From the NCBI GenBank assembly GCA_007988745.1, contig BJUT01000001.1:1-64000 (forward strand): a DNA stretch of 64,000 bases. Reading direction: 5' to 3'. The notes under the pieces are model-generated. The model searched no databases. It was not told where the DNA came from and saw nothing but the letters and a program-made list of their open reading frames with translations. Of this stretch, positions 19,165-28,196 are shown one piece after another (positions within the stretch are counted from its first letter, which is position 1; every line of letters starts with the position of its first letter). This DNA comes from Pseudoalteromonas atlantica (GTDB taxonomy: Bacteria; Pseudomonadota; Gammaproteobacteria; Enterobacterales; Alteromonadaceae). The translations under genes were made by a program, and so were the position numbers.

Positions 19165-20472
19165 CTATTTAAAATCACGCCCTCGCTTAACAACTATTTT
19201 ATTACTTAAAATCGCCAAACATAATATAGCCATAAACAACATTGAGTTAGCGCCTGCTTGGAGCGAATAATCTACCGAAGAATGCAACAGCATATCTACA
19301 ATAGCGATAGCACACCCAAAAGCCACGCCCTGAAATAATGCTGTTTTGCGTTTTCTCATTGTCTGAATACATAACCATAAGCAATATAAAATAAGCGCCC
19401 CTAAAGCTGATGTTACGGGTATGCCTAGCTCTACAGCAAATTGAATATAGTCGTTATGAGCATTATCGTAATAGCCAGAGTACGGCTCAGATTGATACGC
19501 AGGGAAGGCCGTATAAAACGTACCGCCACCTGAACCCAATAAAGGCTTGTCGAGTATTAACGGGATTGAATCACGAACTACTTCATCACGTGTTTCAGAT
19601 TGAATACTGGTTTCGCTTATACGTTGCTTTACTTTTTCTACATCAAATATTGCACCAATAATGATCAAATCAATTATAAAAAAACTAATAATAAGTAACT
19701 TAAACGCTTTAGGTTTTTTATTGTAAACAAACAAAGCCAACAAGCTAACAGCCATCAGTGCTATAAAAAAGGCTGAATTACCCATTCGACTGCGCGTTAA
19801 AATTAGCGCAATAATTATAATAATTAACGATATACGCAAAATTATTTTTGAGCTTAATAGTATTTCTGTCCAGGCGCGCAAAGTTTGTTTAAATGTAAGG
19901 TCACTTGCATGATTACCTCGCTTTAATTCACTCACTAATACACCAATACCCAAACATAAACATAGCGCTAAATAGTTAGCTAAAAAGTTAGAGTAAGTAA
20001 ACGTACCTATGGCGCGTTGCGTGTGCCTATATCCAAAAATAGGGCTGAGAATATCAGGTGAGAGATTCAGGTAAGTTGCATACAAAGCCTGAAAAACACC
20101 CGCTGCAATAATGGTATAAATAAGCTTTTTTATACGCTCACTATTATTGCAATAAATAAATATAAGCCAACAAAAGCAAACCATAAAGCTCGTTTTTAAC
20201 AGCATTTGTTTTGTTTGAAAGGGGTCTAAACTCAGAGTAAAAAATTGCAAAGTACACATAGCGCATACTAATAATAAAGCAGAAATAATGGGTAAAGAAT
20301 AGCGAGGAGGGTACAACGTTTGGTTATTTACAGCGCTATTAATCAGGTGAAAAACAAAGGTTTTACAAATTAAAATACCCATTGCCATAATGGCCCAGGG
20401 TCGGTAGCTACCTAAAGGAAGGGGCAGCAAAAAAACAATTGCACACAGCAAAAAAAATATAAAACGATTCAC
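19165..20472 (-). CDS. Wzy_C/O-antigen ligase-like membrane protein
   Basis: 435-aa polytopic inner-membrane protein with about 11-12 hydrophobic segments. A large periplasmic loop (about 280-345) contains RDEVVRDSIPLILDKPLLGSGGGTF and YYDNAHNDYIQFAVELGIP. This is the Wzy_C pattern (R-loop, H-N-x-Y-x-Q) of O-antigen ligases, polymerases and pilin glycosyl ligases. The acceptor cannot be told from sequence. It lies downstream of the secreted-protein gene, separated by a terminator, so it has its own promoter or is a weak read-through gene. A second Wzy_C protein is at 25053. Confidence 0.82.
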   Translation of the reverse strand: MNRFIFFLLCAIVFLLPLPLGSYRPWAIMAMGILICKTFVFHLINSAVNNQTLYPPRYSLPIISALLLVCAMCTLQFFTLSLDPFQTKQMLLKTSFMVCFCWLIFIYCNNSERIKKLIYTIIAAGVFQALYATYLNLSPDILSPIFGYRHTQRAIGTFTYSNFLANYLALCLCLGIGVLVSELKRGNHASDLTFKQTLRAWTEILLSSKIILRISLIIIIIALILTRSRMGNSAFFIALMAVSLLALFVYNKKPKAFKLLIISFFIIDLIIIGAIFDVEKVKQRISETSIQSETRDEVVRDSIPLILDKPLLGSGGGTFYTAFPAYQSEPYSGYYDNAHNDYIQFAVELGIPVTSALGALILYCLWLCIQTMRKRKTALFQGVAFGCAIAIVDMLLHSSVDYSLQAGANSMLFMAILCLAILSNKIVVKRGRDFK

Positions 20473-20522
20473 AGCTTTCTCAAAAAAACGAGCTAATAGT
20501 TAAGCAATAGTGTTTAAAGTAA

Positions 20523-20546
20523 AAACGCAGCCATTAGGCTGCGTTT
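20523..20546 (-). terminator. Intrinsic terminator after the small secreted protein gene
   Basis: AAACGCAGCC/GGCTGCGTTT perfect 10-bp stem with a 4-base loop. On the minus strand it is followed by a T run, placed 23 bases past the stop at 20569. Confidence 0.88.
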
Positions 20547-20568
20547 GTATTATAAAACTAATTATAAT

Positions 20569-21123
20569 TTAGTTGCCAACTTCAGAAATACCAGCGTCAC
20601 CACCGGTACCACCTGCGCCTTGAGGAACGGTTGTTGTAGGCAAGGTTACAATTACAGGGCCAGCTGCTGGGGCGGTAGGCTCTGTAGGACCAGCTGCTGT
20701 TGCTTCTGACGCAATAGTTGCATCAACTCCAGCTGTTATTGCAGCAAGCGTTACTGCATCGCTATTAACGCCTGCAGTAACTAAGGCCGCTAAAAAATCA
20801 GAAATAAACGGGCTATCTGCGCCAATGGCTGCAATAACTGCATTCATAATTATATCAAGCTGCTCAGCAGAACACGTTCCATTAGCGATAGGAGAATCTA
20901 AATCAATTGGTCCGGTATTTTGGCAAAGTTGCTCAATTGCAGTTACTAAGTTTTGTTGCAACTCATCCGATGGAGTTTCTGCTGTGGCGTTGTTCAAAAT
21001 ACTAATTAAAGTATCTAGGTTACCAGTTTGCACAACTACATCGTTGTCTGCTTGAGCATAAACTGGAAGTGTTACAAAGCTCGAAGCGCCAACAATCAAG
21101 CTAGCAAGTATAAGTGATCTCAT
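20569..21123 (-). CDS. Small Ala-rich secreted protein of unknown function
   Basis: 184 aa, not recognised as a known family. Residues 1-24 form a signal peptide (hydrophobic core, then VYAQA cleavage region). The mature part is acidic and Ala/Thr rich with two Cys (67 and 84) that could form a disulfide. A low-complexity Pro/Ala/Gly tail begins near residue 140. It contains TAAG (142-145) and PAAG (152-155), which resemble the di-alanine motif cut by LapG in LapA adhesins. It lies directly downstream of lapD-lapG on the same strand, 22 bases from lapD. That it is a LapG substrate is speculation. Confidence 0.7.
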   Translation of the reverse strand: MRSLILASLIVGASSFVTLPVYAQADNDVVVQTGNLDTLISILNNATAETPSDELQQNLVTAIEQLCQNTGPIDLDSPIANGTCSAEQLDIIMNAVIAAIGADSPFISDFLAALVTAGVNSDAVTLAAITAGVDATIASEATAAGPTEPTAPAAGPVIVTLPTTTVPQGAGGTGGDAGISEVGN

Positions 21124-21145
21124 TTTGAGCCTCTTTTAGAGGTTA

Positions 21146-23149
21146 CTAATTACAGAACCTTAGCGTATTGGTACAAAAAGTAAACTGTTTATTCATACCA
21201 CTACATTTAGTTTCTATAACTTTTGACGGTGGTATAATTAAGTTACCTTGTATACCGTCACACCCTAGGTTTTCAAGTGTATGTAATGTTTCAGGTTTTT
21301 CAATTAAACAAGCTACCACCTTTATACCAAAACCATGACAAATATTATTAACTGTTTGAATAAAAAATTGGCTTTGGCTGTTATCTAGTAAGTCTTGTAT
21401 GTAACTACCGTCTATTTTTACATACTCAATATCTAAGCCTTGTAAGTATTTAAAGGAGGTGAGGCTAGTACCAAAATGCTCAATACATACATTAATGCCT
21501 ATGTCTTTTATTATGTCTATATGTTGCGAGGCAATATGAACATTATAAAGTAAGCTGATCTCGTGTAGTTCAAATAACAAGTTAGTTTTTATAACAGGCT
21601 TTGTGTGTGAATAAAGCGTTAGCCATTCAATAAAATCAGTTGAATACAAAGATGCCTTACTCAAGTTGAGTGCAAATACATCGTTTGGATATTGCTCTTT
21701 AACATTAACAAAATTACGAATTATTTTTTTATCAAGCTCTTCAGTTAAGTTGAGTTTTTCTGCCATAGCAAACAAATGCCCGTTACTCACTTTCTCGTTT
21801 TCATGAATAAAGTGAGCAAATACCTCAAAATAGCATTGCTTATTTTGTGAGTTAGCACGTTTTACAGGTTGCACTGAAAAACTCACTTCACCAGATGCTA
21901 AAATTGACTGAATAAGTGTGCGCCACTGATTAACACTAAATAAAGTGTCTTTATCTATTTTATTATTGTTTGTGTCACCAATTGTACAGCCCGTGTCTAA
22001 CGCTGATAATACGCGACCTACAGGCATTCCTTTTTCTACACTTACTAACGCAAAGTTAGCAAAGCCACTAACATGCAAACTATTTTTTTGCTGGCTAAAT
22101 GCATCAATAATTTCAAGCCGAGTTCTATTTAAAAAATCACTATCGTAGGGCGCAAGGGCAATAAAAGTACTGCCATTTAACCTAAACACTTTTGCATTAG
22201 TAAGCTCGCCAAACGTGGTTTTGAGTATGTTTGCCACTTCGTTTACGTGTTCATCACCGTCTTGATAACTTACCGTTTTATTAATGTTTGCAAGCGAGGG
22301 CAGGGTAATCATCATTGCAGTAATAGGTGTCTCGTCACTTATAGAGTCAACTACCGAGTTAAAATGATTATCAAACGACTTTCGGTTACCTAAACCAGTT
22401 AAAGGGTCTATATATACTTCTTCGGTAAGGGCTTGTGTTTGCCTAGTAAGCGAGTCAAACGTACTTTGCAGGTTCATAACCATATTGTTAATGGCTTTAG
22501 TTACAGTGCGCAGCTCGCGCGCAACAGGTATTTCATCGTTGAGTGTAAAGCGCTTACGTGTAACTAGGTGGGCTTGGTTCTCTACAGCTCTAAGTGGTTT
22601 AAAAACAGCACGCAGTATTAAAAATGCAACAGCCAGTGACGCTATTAATAACAAAAACGACCCATAAAAGCTGCGTTTAGTATGTTCCCAAAGGGTTAGA
22701 TACGATTGCCCAACATGGCTTGTTACTTCAAGCGTACCTGCCATAATCCAGCCATTGTTTAGTTCAGACAGCCTAGTTGGTGCGTTTAGCTTAACTGCGC
22801 TTATAAACCAATTAGGTACTGATTCAACACGCTTAGGGTTTACAAGTTCAAAAACCACCTCAGTCTGGGCATTAGTAAATTTTATTTGTTTATAATAACC
22901 TGAGTCAAAAATGGCCGTTGCCATTGTTTGAGCAATCATTATGCTGTCTTCTTCAAGGTAGGGCGAAATAGAAAGCCCTAAACTTGTGGCGGTATCTTGA
23001 GCGTGGCTGCCCATTTGGGTTTGCAAATACTGGCGAGTGGTATCTACATCGGTAACTACCCGAATACAAAAAGAAATTAATGAAATGACTATAATCAATC
23101 CATAAACTTGCGTTTTTAAACTCAAGCCATTTTTAAAAAAAGACGACAT
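21146..23149 (-). CDS. lapD: LapD-like c-di-GMP receptor with degenerate GGDEF and EAL domains
   Basis: Inner-membrane receptor that, when c-di-GMP is bound, sequesters the periplasmic protease LapG. From the chosen ATG at 23149 it has 667 aa: TM1, a periplasmic LapD/MoxY-type domain (about 30-135), TM2, HAMP, a GGDEF domain with NGSTF in place of GGDEF (325-329), and an EAL domain with EVF in place of EAL (442-444). Both enzymatic sites are therefore dead, as in LapD. The start at 23149 has an AAAGGAA site at good spacing. An upstream start at 23203 would overlap lapG by 29 bases and is less likely. Confidence 0.9.
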   Translation of the reverse strand: MSSFFKNGLSLKTQVYGLIIVISLISFCIRVVTDVDTTRQYLQTQMGSHAQDTATSLGLSISPYLEEDSIMIAQTMATAIFDSGYYKQIKFTNAQTEVVFELVNPKRVESVPNWFISAVKLNAPTRLSELNNGWIMAGTLEVTSHVGQSYLTLWEHTKRSFYGSFLLLIASLAVAFLILRAVFKPLRAVENQAHLVTRKRFTLNDEIPVARELRTVTKAINNMVMNLQSTFDSLTRQTQALTEEVYIDPLTGLGNRKSFDNHFNSVVDSISDETPITAMMITLPSLANINKTVSYQDGDEHVNEVANILKTTFGELTNAKVFRLNGSTFIALAPYDSDFLNRTRLEIIDAFSQQKNSLHVSGFANFALVSVEKGMPVGRVLSALDTGCTIGDTNNNKIDKDTLFSVNQWRTLIQSILASGEVSFSVQPVKRANSQNKQCYFEVFAHFIHENEKVSNGHLFAMAEKLNLTEELDKKIIRNFVNVKEQYPNDVFALNLSKASLYSTDFIEWLTLYSHTKPVIKTNLLFELHEISLLYNVHIASQHIDIIKDIGINVCIEHFGTSLTSFKYLQGLDIEYVKIDGSYIQDLLDNSQSQFFIQTVNNICHGFGIKVVACLIEKPETLHTLENLGCDGIQGNLIIPPSKVIETKCSGMNKQFTFCTNTLRFCN

Positions 23150-23174
23150 AACTAATAGTTCCTTTAACGTTATT

Positions 23175-23852
23175 CTATATGGGAGCAAGCTCACCTTGTT
23201 CAATTCGCTCTAGCATTGTATTCCAAGCAGATACACCACGGCTGTTTTTTACTTTGTTACCTAACCCCTTTGATTTAGCTAACCATAAACCTTGGCCATT
23301 AAAGCTGTATATTGGCGTTAAGTCGGTACGTTGAGTTGCTGGTAGTAATTTTGTATTGAAGTTTCCTAGCACATAAGGAATTTGCTTTGGCTGCTCAATA
23401 TAAATTAAAACCATATGGGGTTGGTTAAGCTCCTTATGACGAACGTACATTAACCGAATTTTATCTTCAGGAATACCTAAAGCGAGTAACGTAAAGTATT
23501 TCGCAATTACATAGTCTTCACAATCACCCATGCCAGTGCCAAGGCTTTCAAGTGGTGTTGCCCAATAATCAGCTTTCTGCCAAAGAGCTTGATCAGACTT
23601 GTATTTAATTTTTTCATTAAAAAAGTCATTAACAAGATGTATTTTTTTCCATTCATTTTTGTTGATAGCTTCATCTATAAAACTTAACCAGCTTTTAATA
23701 CGTGCGTGTCCTTGGCTACCATACTGTTGCTGGGCAAATGAAATTATATCGTTATTACGCAAATTCGTAAGCATATCTTGGGAGTGCACAACAAAAGATA
23801 ATACGAATAAAACACAAAAAATGAAGCGCACTACTATTCCCTTTTGAAGCAT
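23175..23852 (-). CDS. lapG: LapG-like transglutaminase-type cysteine protease
   Basis: Periplasmic protease that releases large LapA-type adhesins when c-di-GMP is low. The 225-aa protein has a signal peptide (about 1-24) and the bacterial transglutaminase-like cysteine protease fold. Catalytic Cys111 is in GMGDCEDY and His146 in QPHMVLIY. The strand that normally carries the catalytic Asp (LDN) here reads VLGNF, with Gly163 in the Asp position. The C-terminal TDLTPIYSFNGQGLWLA is conserved in the family. It is the first gene of lapG-lapD and is divergent from galU. Confidence 0.88.
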   Translation of the reverse strand: MLQKGIVVRFIFCVLFVLSFVVHSQDMLTNLRNNDIISFAQQQYGSQGHARIKSWLSFIDEAINKNEWKKIHLVNDFFNEKIKYKSDQALWQKADYWATPLESLGTGMGDCEDYVIAKYFTLLALGIPEDKIRLMYVRHKELNQPHMVLIYIEQPKQIPYVLGNFNTKLLPATQRTDLTPIYSFNGQGLWLAKSKGLGNKVKNSRGVSAWNTMLERIEQGELAPI

Positions 23853-24115
23853 TCCTTTAAAAATGAGCTTTAGTATAGTTGCATTAACATTAAAAAGGTA
23901 GATAGTATAAAAGTATTGGAAGCACTAATTTAGTGCGTAAAACCTTAATTTTATGCAACATAAATTTAACAAAAAAACAGTTAAAAAGGATGTTTTTTTG
24001 GTTGAGTAGATTGTTTGGGCGTGTATACTGTAAGACACATAGGGTATGTGAGAACGTTAATGGGCTTTGCTTTGCGAGATCTTTTTTTGTTCTATATAAG
24101 ATAAAAGGAATTAAT
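23853..24115. promoter_or_regulatory. Divergent lapG/galU promoter region with 15-bp palindrome
   Basis: 263 bases lie between the two starts. A perfect palindrome GCACTAA-T-TTAGTGC lies at 23922-23936, about 70 bases from the lapG start and 180 from the galU start. Its position and symmetry suggest a dimeric regulator site; no known consensus is recognised. Confidence 0.45.
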
Positions 24116-25003
24116 GTGAAAGTTTTAAAAGCTGTTCTACCTGTTGCTGGCCTTGGTACACGTATGCTACCAGCCACTAAAGCTATTCCTAAGGAAATGC
24201 TCCCTTTGGTAGATAAACCACTCATTCAATATGTGGTAGATGAAGCAGTTGCTGCCGGTATAAAAGAAATAGTTTTAGTCACCCACGCATCTAAAAATTC
24301 AATTGAAAATCACTTTGACACGAGTTTTGAGCTTGAAGCCACTCTAGAAGCACGTGTGAAGCGCAGTCTTTTAGATGAGGTCCGTTCCATAGTGCCAAAA
24401 GATGTAACGGTGATTTCTGTTCGTCAATCGGCCCCGTTAGGTTTAGGCCATGCAGTACTTGCAGCACGCCCTATCGTTGGCAATAACCCGTTTGCGGTAA
24501 TGCTCCCTGATGTCATTATTGATAAATATAAATCTGATTTAAAGACTGACAACTTAAGTCAAATGATAGACCGCTTTGATAAAACAGGCCATAACCAAGT
24601 TATGGTAGAGCCTGTACCGCAAGAGCAAGTTCACCAATATGGAGTGGTTGATTTAGCGGGTAAAAAAATAAAAGCCGGCGAGAATTCAGTTATAAAAAAC
24701 ATGATTGAAAAACCAAATAATGATCAAGCACCAAGTAATCTAGCGATTACTGGGCGCTATGTCGTGTCAGAAATAATTTGGGATTTACTTGAATACACAC
24801 CACCCGGAGCAGGTGGAGAAATACAGCTAACAGACGCACTACTTCAACTTCGTCACTTAGAAACATTAGAGGCTTATCATCTAAAAGGGAAGTCACACGA
24901 CTGTGGTTCTAAGTTAGGTTATATGTTGGTAAACGTTGAATATGCGATGAAATCAAGCCAATTGGGAGAAGCATTTACAAAGGAAGTGAAAGCACTCTTA
25001 TAA
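24116..25003 (+). CDS. galU: UTP-glucose-1-phosphate uridylyltransferase
   Basis: Makes UDP-glucose for polysaccharide synthesis. From a GTG at 24116 it has 295 aa: [26 protein letters not shown], the nucleotidyltransferase signature, then [18 protein letters not shown] and the conserved IVEKP-like NMIEKP motif. A longer frame from 23933 exists, but its first 61 residues do not fit the family. AAAGGAATTAATGTG gives a well-placed ribosome binding site. It opens the exopolysaccharide locus and supplies its sugar donor. Confidence 0.95.
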   Translation: MKVLKAVLPVAGLGTRMLPATKAIPKEMLPLVDKPLIQYVVDEAVAAGIKEIVLVTHASKNSIENHFDTSFELEATLEARVKRSLLDEVRSIVPKDVTVISVRQSAPLGLGHAVLAARPIVGNNPFAVMLPDVIIDKYKSDLKTDNLSQMIDRFDKTGHNQVMVEPVPQEQVHQYGVVDLAGKKIKAGENSVIKNMIEKPNNDQAPSNLAITGRYVVSEIIWDLLEYTPPGAGGEIQLTDALLQLRHLETLEAYHLKGKSHDCGSKLGYMLVNVEYAMKSSQLGEAFTKEVKALL

Positions 25004-25052
25004 AATGTAATGAGTAAAAAGCTACATAGCGAGTTCATCATTTTAAGTTTTT

Positions 25053-26258
25053 ATGTTTATAAAAAAAGATCATTTATACGCCTCATTTTGGGGGGCCCTA
25101 GCTGTTGGTGCATTGTTATTTAATACGATGTTTGGCGCGTTTGCGGCTTTAACTTTTTTAATAGCTGGGACTGCTTATGCTGCATCAGGCATCAACTTTA
25201 CCCTGAGAGTATGTAAAAAAAATTGGGAGTTGTTTTTAATACCAGCTTTATGCTTATTATCTGTTATTTGGTCAGATATTCCAGCAACGGCATTGCGGGC
25301 AAATATACAGCTTTTACTCACTACAATTTTCGCAGTTGTCATAGCTAGTCGCTTGGGGCTTAACTTATTTTTAAGGGCTGGCGCGTTTATTATGTTAATT
25401 GCTATGGTGATGAGTTTAGTTTCATCTCGCACTGCTCTAAATGGTATGACAGGTGAAATAAGTTTAATTGGTATTTTTGGAAGTAAAAACTATTTAGCTG
25501 CAAATACTTCTATGTGCATTACATTAGCACTTACCTTATCGCTCAATAAAATGATTGATAGGTCCAGTCGTATATTAGGGGTTGTGCTATTAATTACTTC
25601 GACTTTAGTTTTAATTAAAGCTAAGTCATTGGGCGCAATGGTGTTTGTATTAGGTAGTATATTAATTTGTATTGTAATTATTTATTACCAAAATTTAGCT
25701 TTAAATAAGTTCACTAGAGGAAAACTGAACTGGAGTATCTTGTTAGTTTTTTTAACCGGTATGTTCCTTTTAGTCTATTCACTTATCAATGGCAGTTTTA
25801 ATGAACTTATGTATAGCATTGGTAAAGATCCAACTTTAACAGGTCGCACACACTTATGGGCAAGAGGGATATCACTTATACAGGAAAATCCATTACTTGG
25901 AGTGGGTTTCCAGAGTTTATTTTATGTTGGAAATAATATAGCCGAAGATATATGGGCACTCCACCATGTCCCCTCTGGAGCAGGGTTTAATTTCCATAAT
26001 ATGTATGTAGATATGGGCGTTGAACTTGGCCTAGTTGGTTTGTTTCTTTACCTATATTTAATAAAGCTATTTATAAGTAGGATATTTGATTTACATAACA
26101 TCGCTTATGGGAGTTCACATTTTTTTGCAATATTAATTTTAAGCTATATGTTTTTACAAACTTTTTTAGAAGCTGTTTGGTTTGAGCAGTTCACAGTTAT
26201 TCATTTTTTTATGTGTGTATCTTGGGTTTATTTAAAGGAAGATGAGCGTTATGAATAA
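25053..26258 (+). CDS. Wzy-like polysaccharide polymerase / O-antigen ligase family
   Basis: 401-aa polytopic membrane protein with about 10-11 hydrophobic segments. The large periplasmic loop has GRTHLWARGISLIQENPLLGVGFQSLF, and FHNMYVDMGVELGLVGLF follows. This is the Wzy_C pattern, closest in layout to ExoQ-like exopolysaccharide polymerases. Position inside the locus makes it the likely polymerase of the repeat unit. The next gene starts before or at its stop (ATG at 26251), so the two are translationally coupled. Confidence 0.85.
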   Translation: MFIKKDHLYASFWGALAVGALLFNTMFGAFAALTFLIAGTAYAASGINFTLRVCKKNWELFLIPALCLLSVIWSDIPATALRANIQLLLTTIFAVVIASRLGLNLFLRAGAFIMLIAMVMSLVSSRTALNGMTGEISLIGIFGSKNYLAANTSMCITLALTLSLNKMIDRSSRILGVVLLITSTLVLIKAKSLGAMVFVLGSILICIVIIYYQNLALNKFTRGKLNWSILLVFLTGMFLLVYSLINGSFNELMYSIGKDPTLTGRTHLWARGISLIQENPLLGVGFQSLFYVGNNIAEDIWALHHVPSGAGFNFHNMYVDMGVELGLVGLFLYLYLIKLFISRIFDLHNIAYGSSHFFAILILSYMFLQTFLEAVWFEQFTVIHFFMCVSWVYLKEDERYE

Positions 26259-27228
26259 AGAAATACCTAAAGGTGTAATTATATTTGGTGGCTCAGGTTT
26301 TATAGGCACACACCTTATTGATAAGCTTCTTATACAAGGTTGTACAACTATTATCTCTGTGGACATAAAAGAGCCAAAATCCCCACGCAAAGGGGTGAAT
26401 TATATTGTAGCTGATGTGAGGGACTTATCATCATTAGAGCTATTCAATAACATCGATAAAATTTATAACTTTGCGGCTATCCACACGACACCTGGCCATG
26501 AACATCATGAATACTATGAAACAAACATCTGTGGCGCACTTGAAGTATGTAAGTATGCTGAAAGAGCGGGTATCAAAAATATAATTTTTACTAGCTCAAT
26601 TTCAGTTTATGGTCCGGGCGAAGATCAAAAAACAGAAGAAACCGAATTACAGCCTACATCATCTTACGGATACTCGAAAATGATAGCAGAGAAAGTTCAT
26701 AAAGAATGGCTTAATAAAAACTCTGCAATTAATAAGTTAGTGATAGTGCGGCCTGCAGTAGTCTTTGGGCCTGGAGAAGGGGGAAACTTTACGCGCCTAG
26801 CGACTTTACTTAGTAAGGGTTTTTTTATTTATCCGGGCAGGAAAAATACAATAAAAGCATGCATTTATGTAGATGATTTAATTGAAGCCATTAGCTTTGC
26901 TGAAGATCAAAGACAGACATTAATAACATTTAATGGAGCATACCATCAAGGTTATACACTTGAAGATATAATAGATATTTTTCAGGCTAACCACTTTTCA
27001 GACGTAAAAACAGTAATGCTACCAAAATTTATTGTGCTCGGGGTGGCTAAAACTTTGCGTTTATTTAATGCGTTTAACATTGGAATTCACCCCGAGCGGG
27101 TAATGAAGTTAGTTAAATCAACAGACGTTTACCCTGGGTGGTTAGTATCTAAAGGTAAAAAGTTCGATGGTGGTGTAGAGGTCGCTTTAAGCAAGTGGTC
27201 ATCCTCTACAGATGGAAAGTTTAATTAA
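26251..27228 (+). CDS. NAD-dependent epimerase/dehydratase (extended SDR)
   Basis: 325-aa sugar-nucleotide epimerase or dehydratase. Rossmann motif GGSGFIGTHL lies at 13-22, catalytic Ser/Thr in FTSSISVYG, and YxxxK at Tyr139/Lys143. The start at 26251 is preferred over ATG 26242 because AAGGAA lies about 9 bases upstream of it but abuts the other. It overlaps the polymerase gene by 8 bases. Which sugar it converts cannot be read from sequence; UDP-linked hexoses are likely given galU. Confidence 0.87.
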   Translation: MNKEIPKGVIIFGGSGFIGTHLIDKLLIQGCTTIISVDIKEPKSPRKGVNYIVADVRDLSSLELFNNIDKIYNFAAIHTTPGHEHHEYYETNICGALEVCKYAERAGIKNIIFTSSISVYGPGEDQKTEETELQPTSSYGYSKMIAEKVHKEWLNKNSAINKLVIVRPAVVFGPGEGGNFTRLATLLSKGFFIYPGRKNTIKACIYVDDLIEAISFAEDQRQTLITFNGAYHQGYTLEDIIDIFQANHFSDVKTVMLPKFIVLGVAKTLRLFNAFNIGIHPERVMKLVKSTDVYPGWLVSKGKKFDGGVEVALSKWSSSTDGKFN

Positions 27229-27240
27229 TAGGATCTCTCT

Positions 27241-28134
27241 ATGGATATTTGCGTGGCAATTTGTACTTATAAACGAGATAGCCTTAAAGAGACTCTATAT
27301 TCTATCTCAAAGCAATGCTTGCCAAGAGAAATAACGCTAAAAGTGCTTATAGCCGATAATGATAAGACCGATAAAGCAAGAGCTAAAATAGAGGGGTGGG
27401 CAGAAGAGTTTGGGTTGCGCTTAATTTATATCCATGCCCCTTCTCAAAATATCTCTATTGCAAGAAATGCGTGTTTAGACAATGCAGATAGTAATTGGTT
27501 GGCATGTATAGATGATGATGAAGTGGCTTCCATTAATTGGCTCTCAAACTTATATAAAAAAGCGCAGCAGGAAAAAGTAGCGGTAGTATGTGGACCTGTT
27601 AAAGCGATATATGACGACAGTGCGCCTAGCTGGATGAAAATATGTGATTTTCATTCTCAACAACCAGTTTTTGTTAAAGGGGTAATAAAAACAACTTCGA
27701 CAGCAAATGCTCTGATTAACTTAAAGCACCAAGCTTGTAAGGGGTTGAGGTTTGATCTTGCTTTAGGTAAATCAGGCGGAGAAGATAGTAGCTTTTTTTC
27801 TTATGTTTATTCTAATGGTGGATGCTTTGCATTCGCAAAAGATGCATTGGTTACTGAAGATGTACCGCCTGAACGTGCCAACCTGATGTGGTTATTAAAA
27901 AGGAAGTTCAGGTTTGGACAAACATGCGGCGCACGTCTAATAACTAAAAATATCAGTGTACTAGATAAAATAAAATACAGCACTTTAGCTAGCTGTAAAT
28001 TTTCATTTTGTATACTAATGTGCCTACTTTCAATACTAGGTAAAAACAAAAAATATCATTGGCTCCTTAGAGGCACGCTTCATGTTGGGGTGCTTGCAAA
28101 ACTGTTTGGTAAAAAAGAAATAATTCAGTATTAG
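27241..28134 (+). CDS. Family 2 glycosyltransferase
   Basis: 297-aa GT-A enzyme that adds one sugar to the lipid-linked repeat unit on the cytoplasmic face. VAICTYKRDSL forms the first strand. CIDDDEVAS is the DXD-like metal/nucleotide motif, and GKSGGEDSSFF is the acceptor-side ED motif. A hydrophobic stretch near 250-270 may attach it to the membrane. The linkage made is unknown. It starts 12 bases after the epimerase gene. Confidence 0.87.
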   Translation: MDICVAICTYKRDSLKETLYSISKQCLPREITLKVLIADNDKTDKARAKIEGWAEEFGLRLIYIHAPSQNISIARNACLDNADSNWLACIDDDEVASINWLSNLYKKAQQEKVAVVCGPVKAIYDDSAPSWMKICDFHSQQPVFVKGVIKTTSTANALINLKHQACKGLRFDLALGKSGGEDSSFFSYVYSNGGCFAFAKDALVTEDVPPERANLMWLLKRKFRFGQTCGARLITKNISVLDKIKYSTLASCKFSFCILMCLLSILGKNKKYHWLLRGTLHVGVLAKLFGKKEIIQY

Positions 28135-28151
28135 ATAGTGATAAAGGGAGT

Positions 28152-28196
28152 ATGTATTCAATGGATAACTGCAATAGGTTACTAGATGAAAGCTGA
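28152..28196 (+). CDS. Possible 14-codon upstream open frame
   Basis: AAAGGGAG precedes ATG 28152, which opens a 14-residue frame (MYSMDNCNRLLDES) ending in TGA at 28194-28196. It overlaps the start of the next glycosyltransferase (ATG 28186) in another frame. That gene has a poor ribosome binding site of its own, so the short frame may deliver ribosomes by coupling. No homology can be claimed. Confidence 0.35.
   Translation: MYSMDNCNRLLDES

Noticed and set aside
23933..24115. N-terminal extension of GalU by 61 residues
   Set aside because: Not matching the family; GTG at 24116 has a proper ribosome site and gives the normal length and N-terminal motif.
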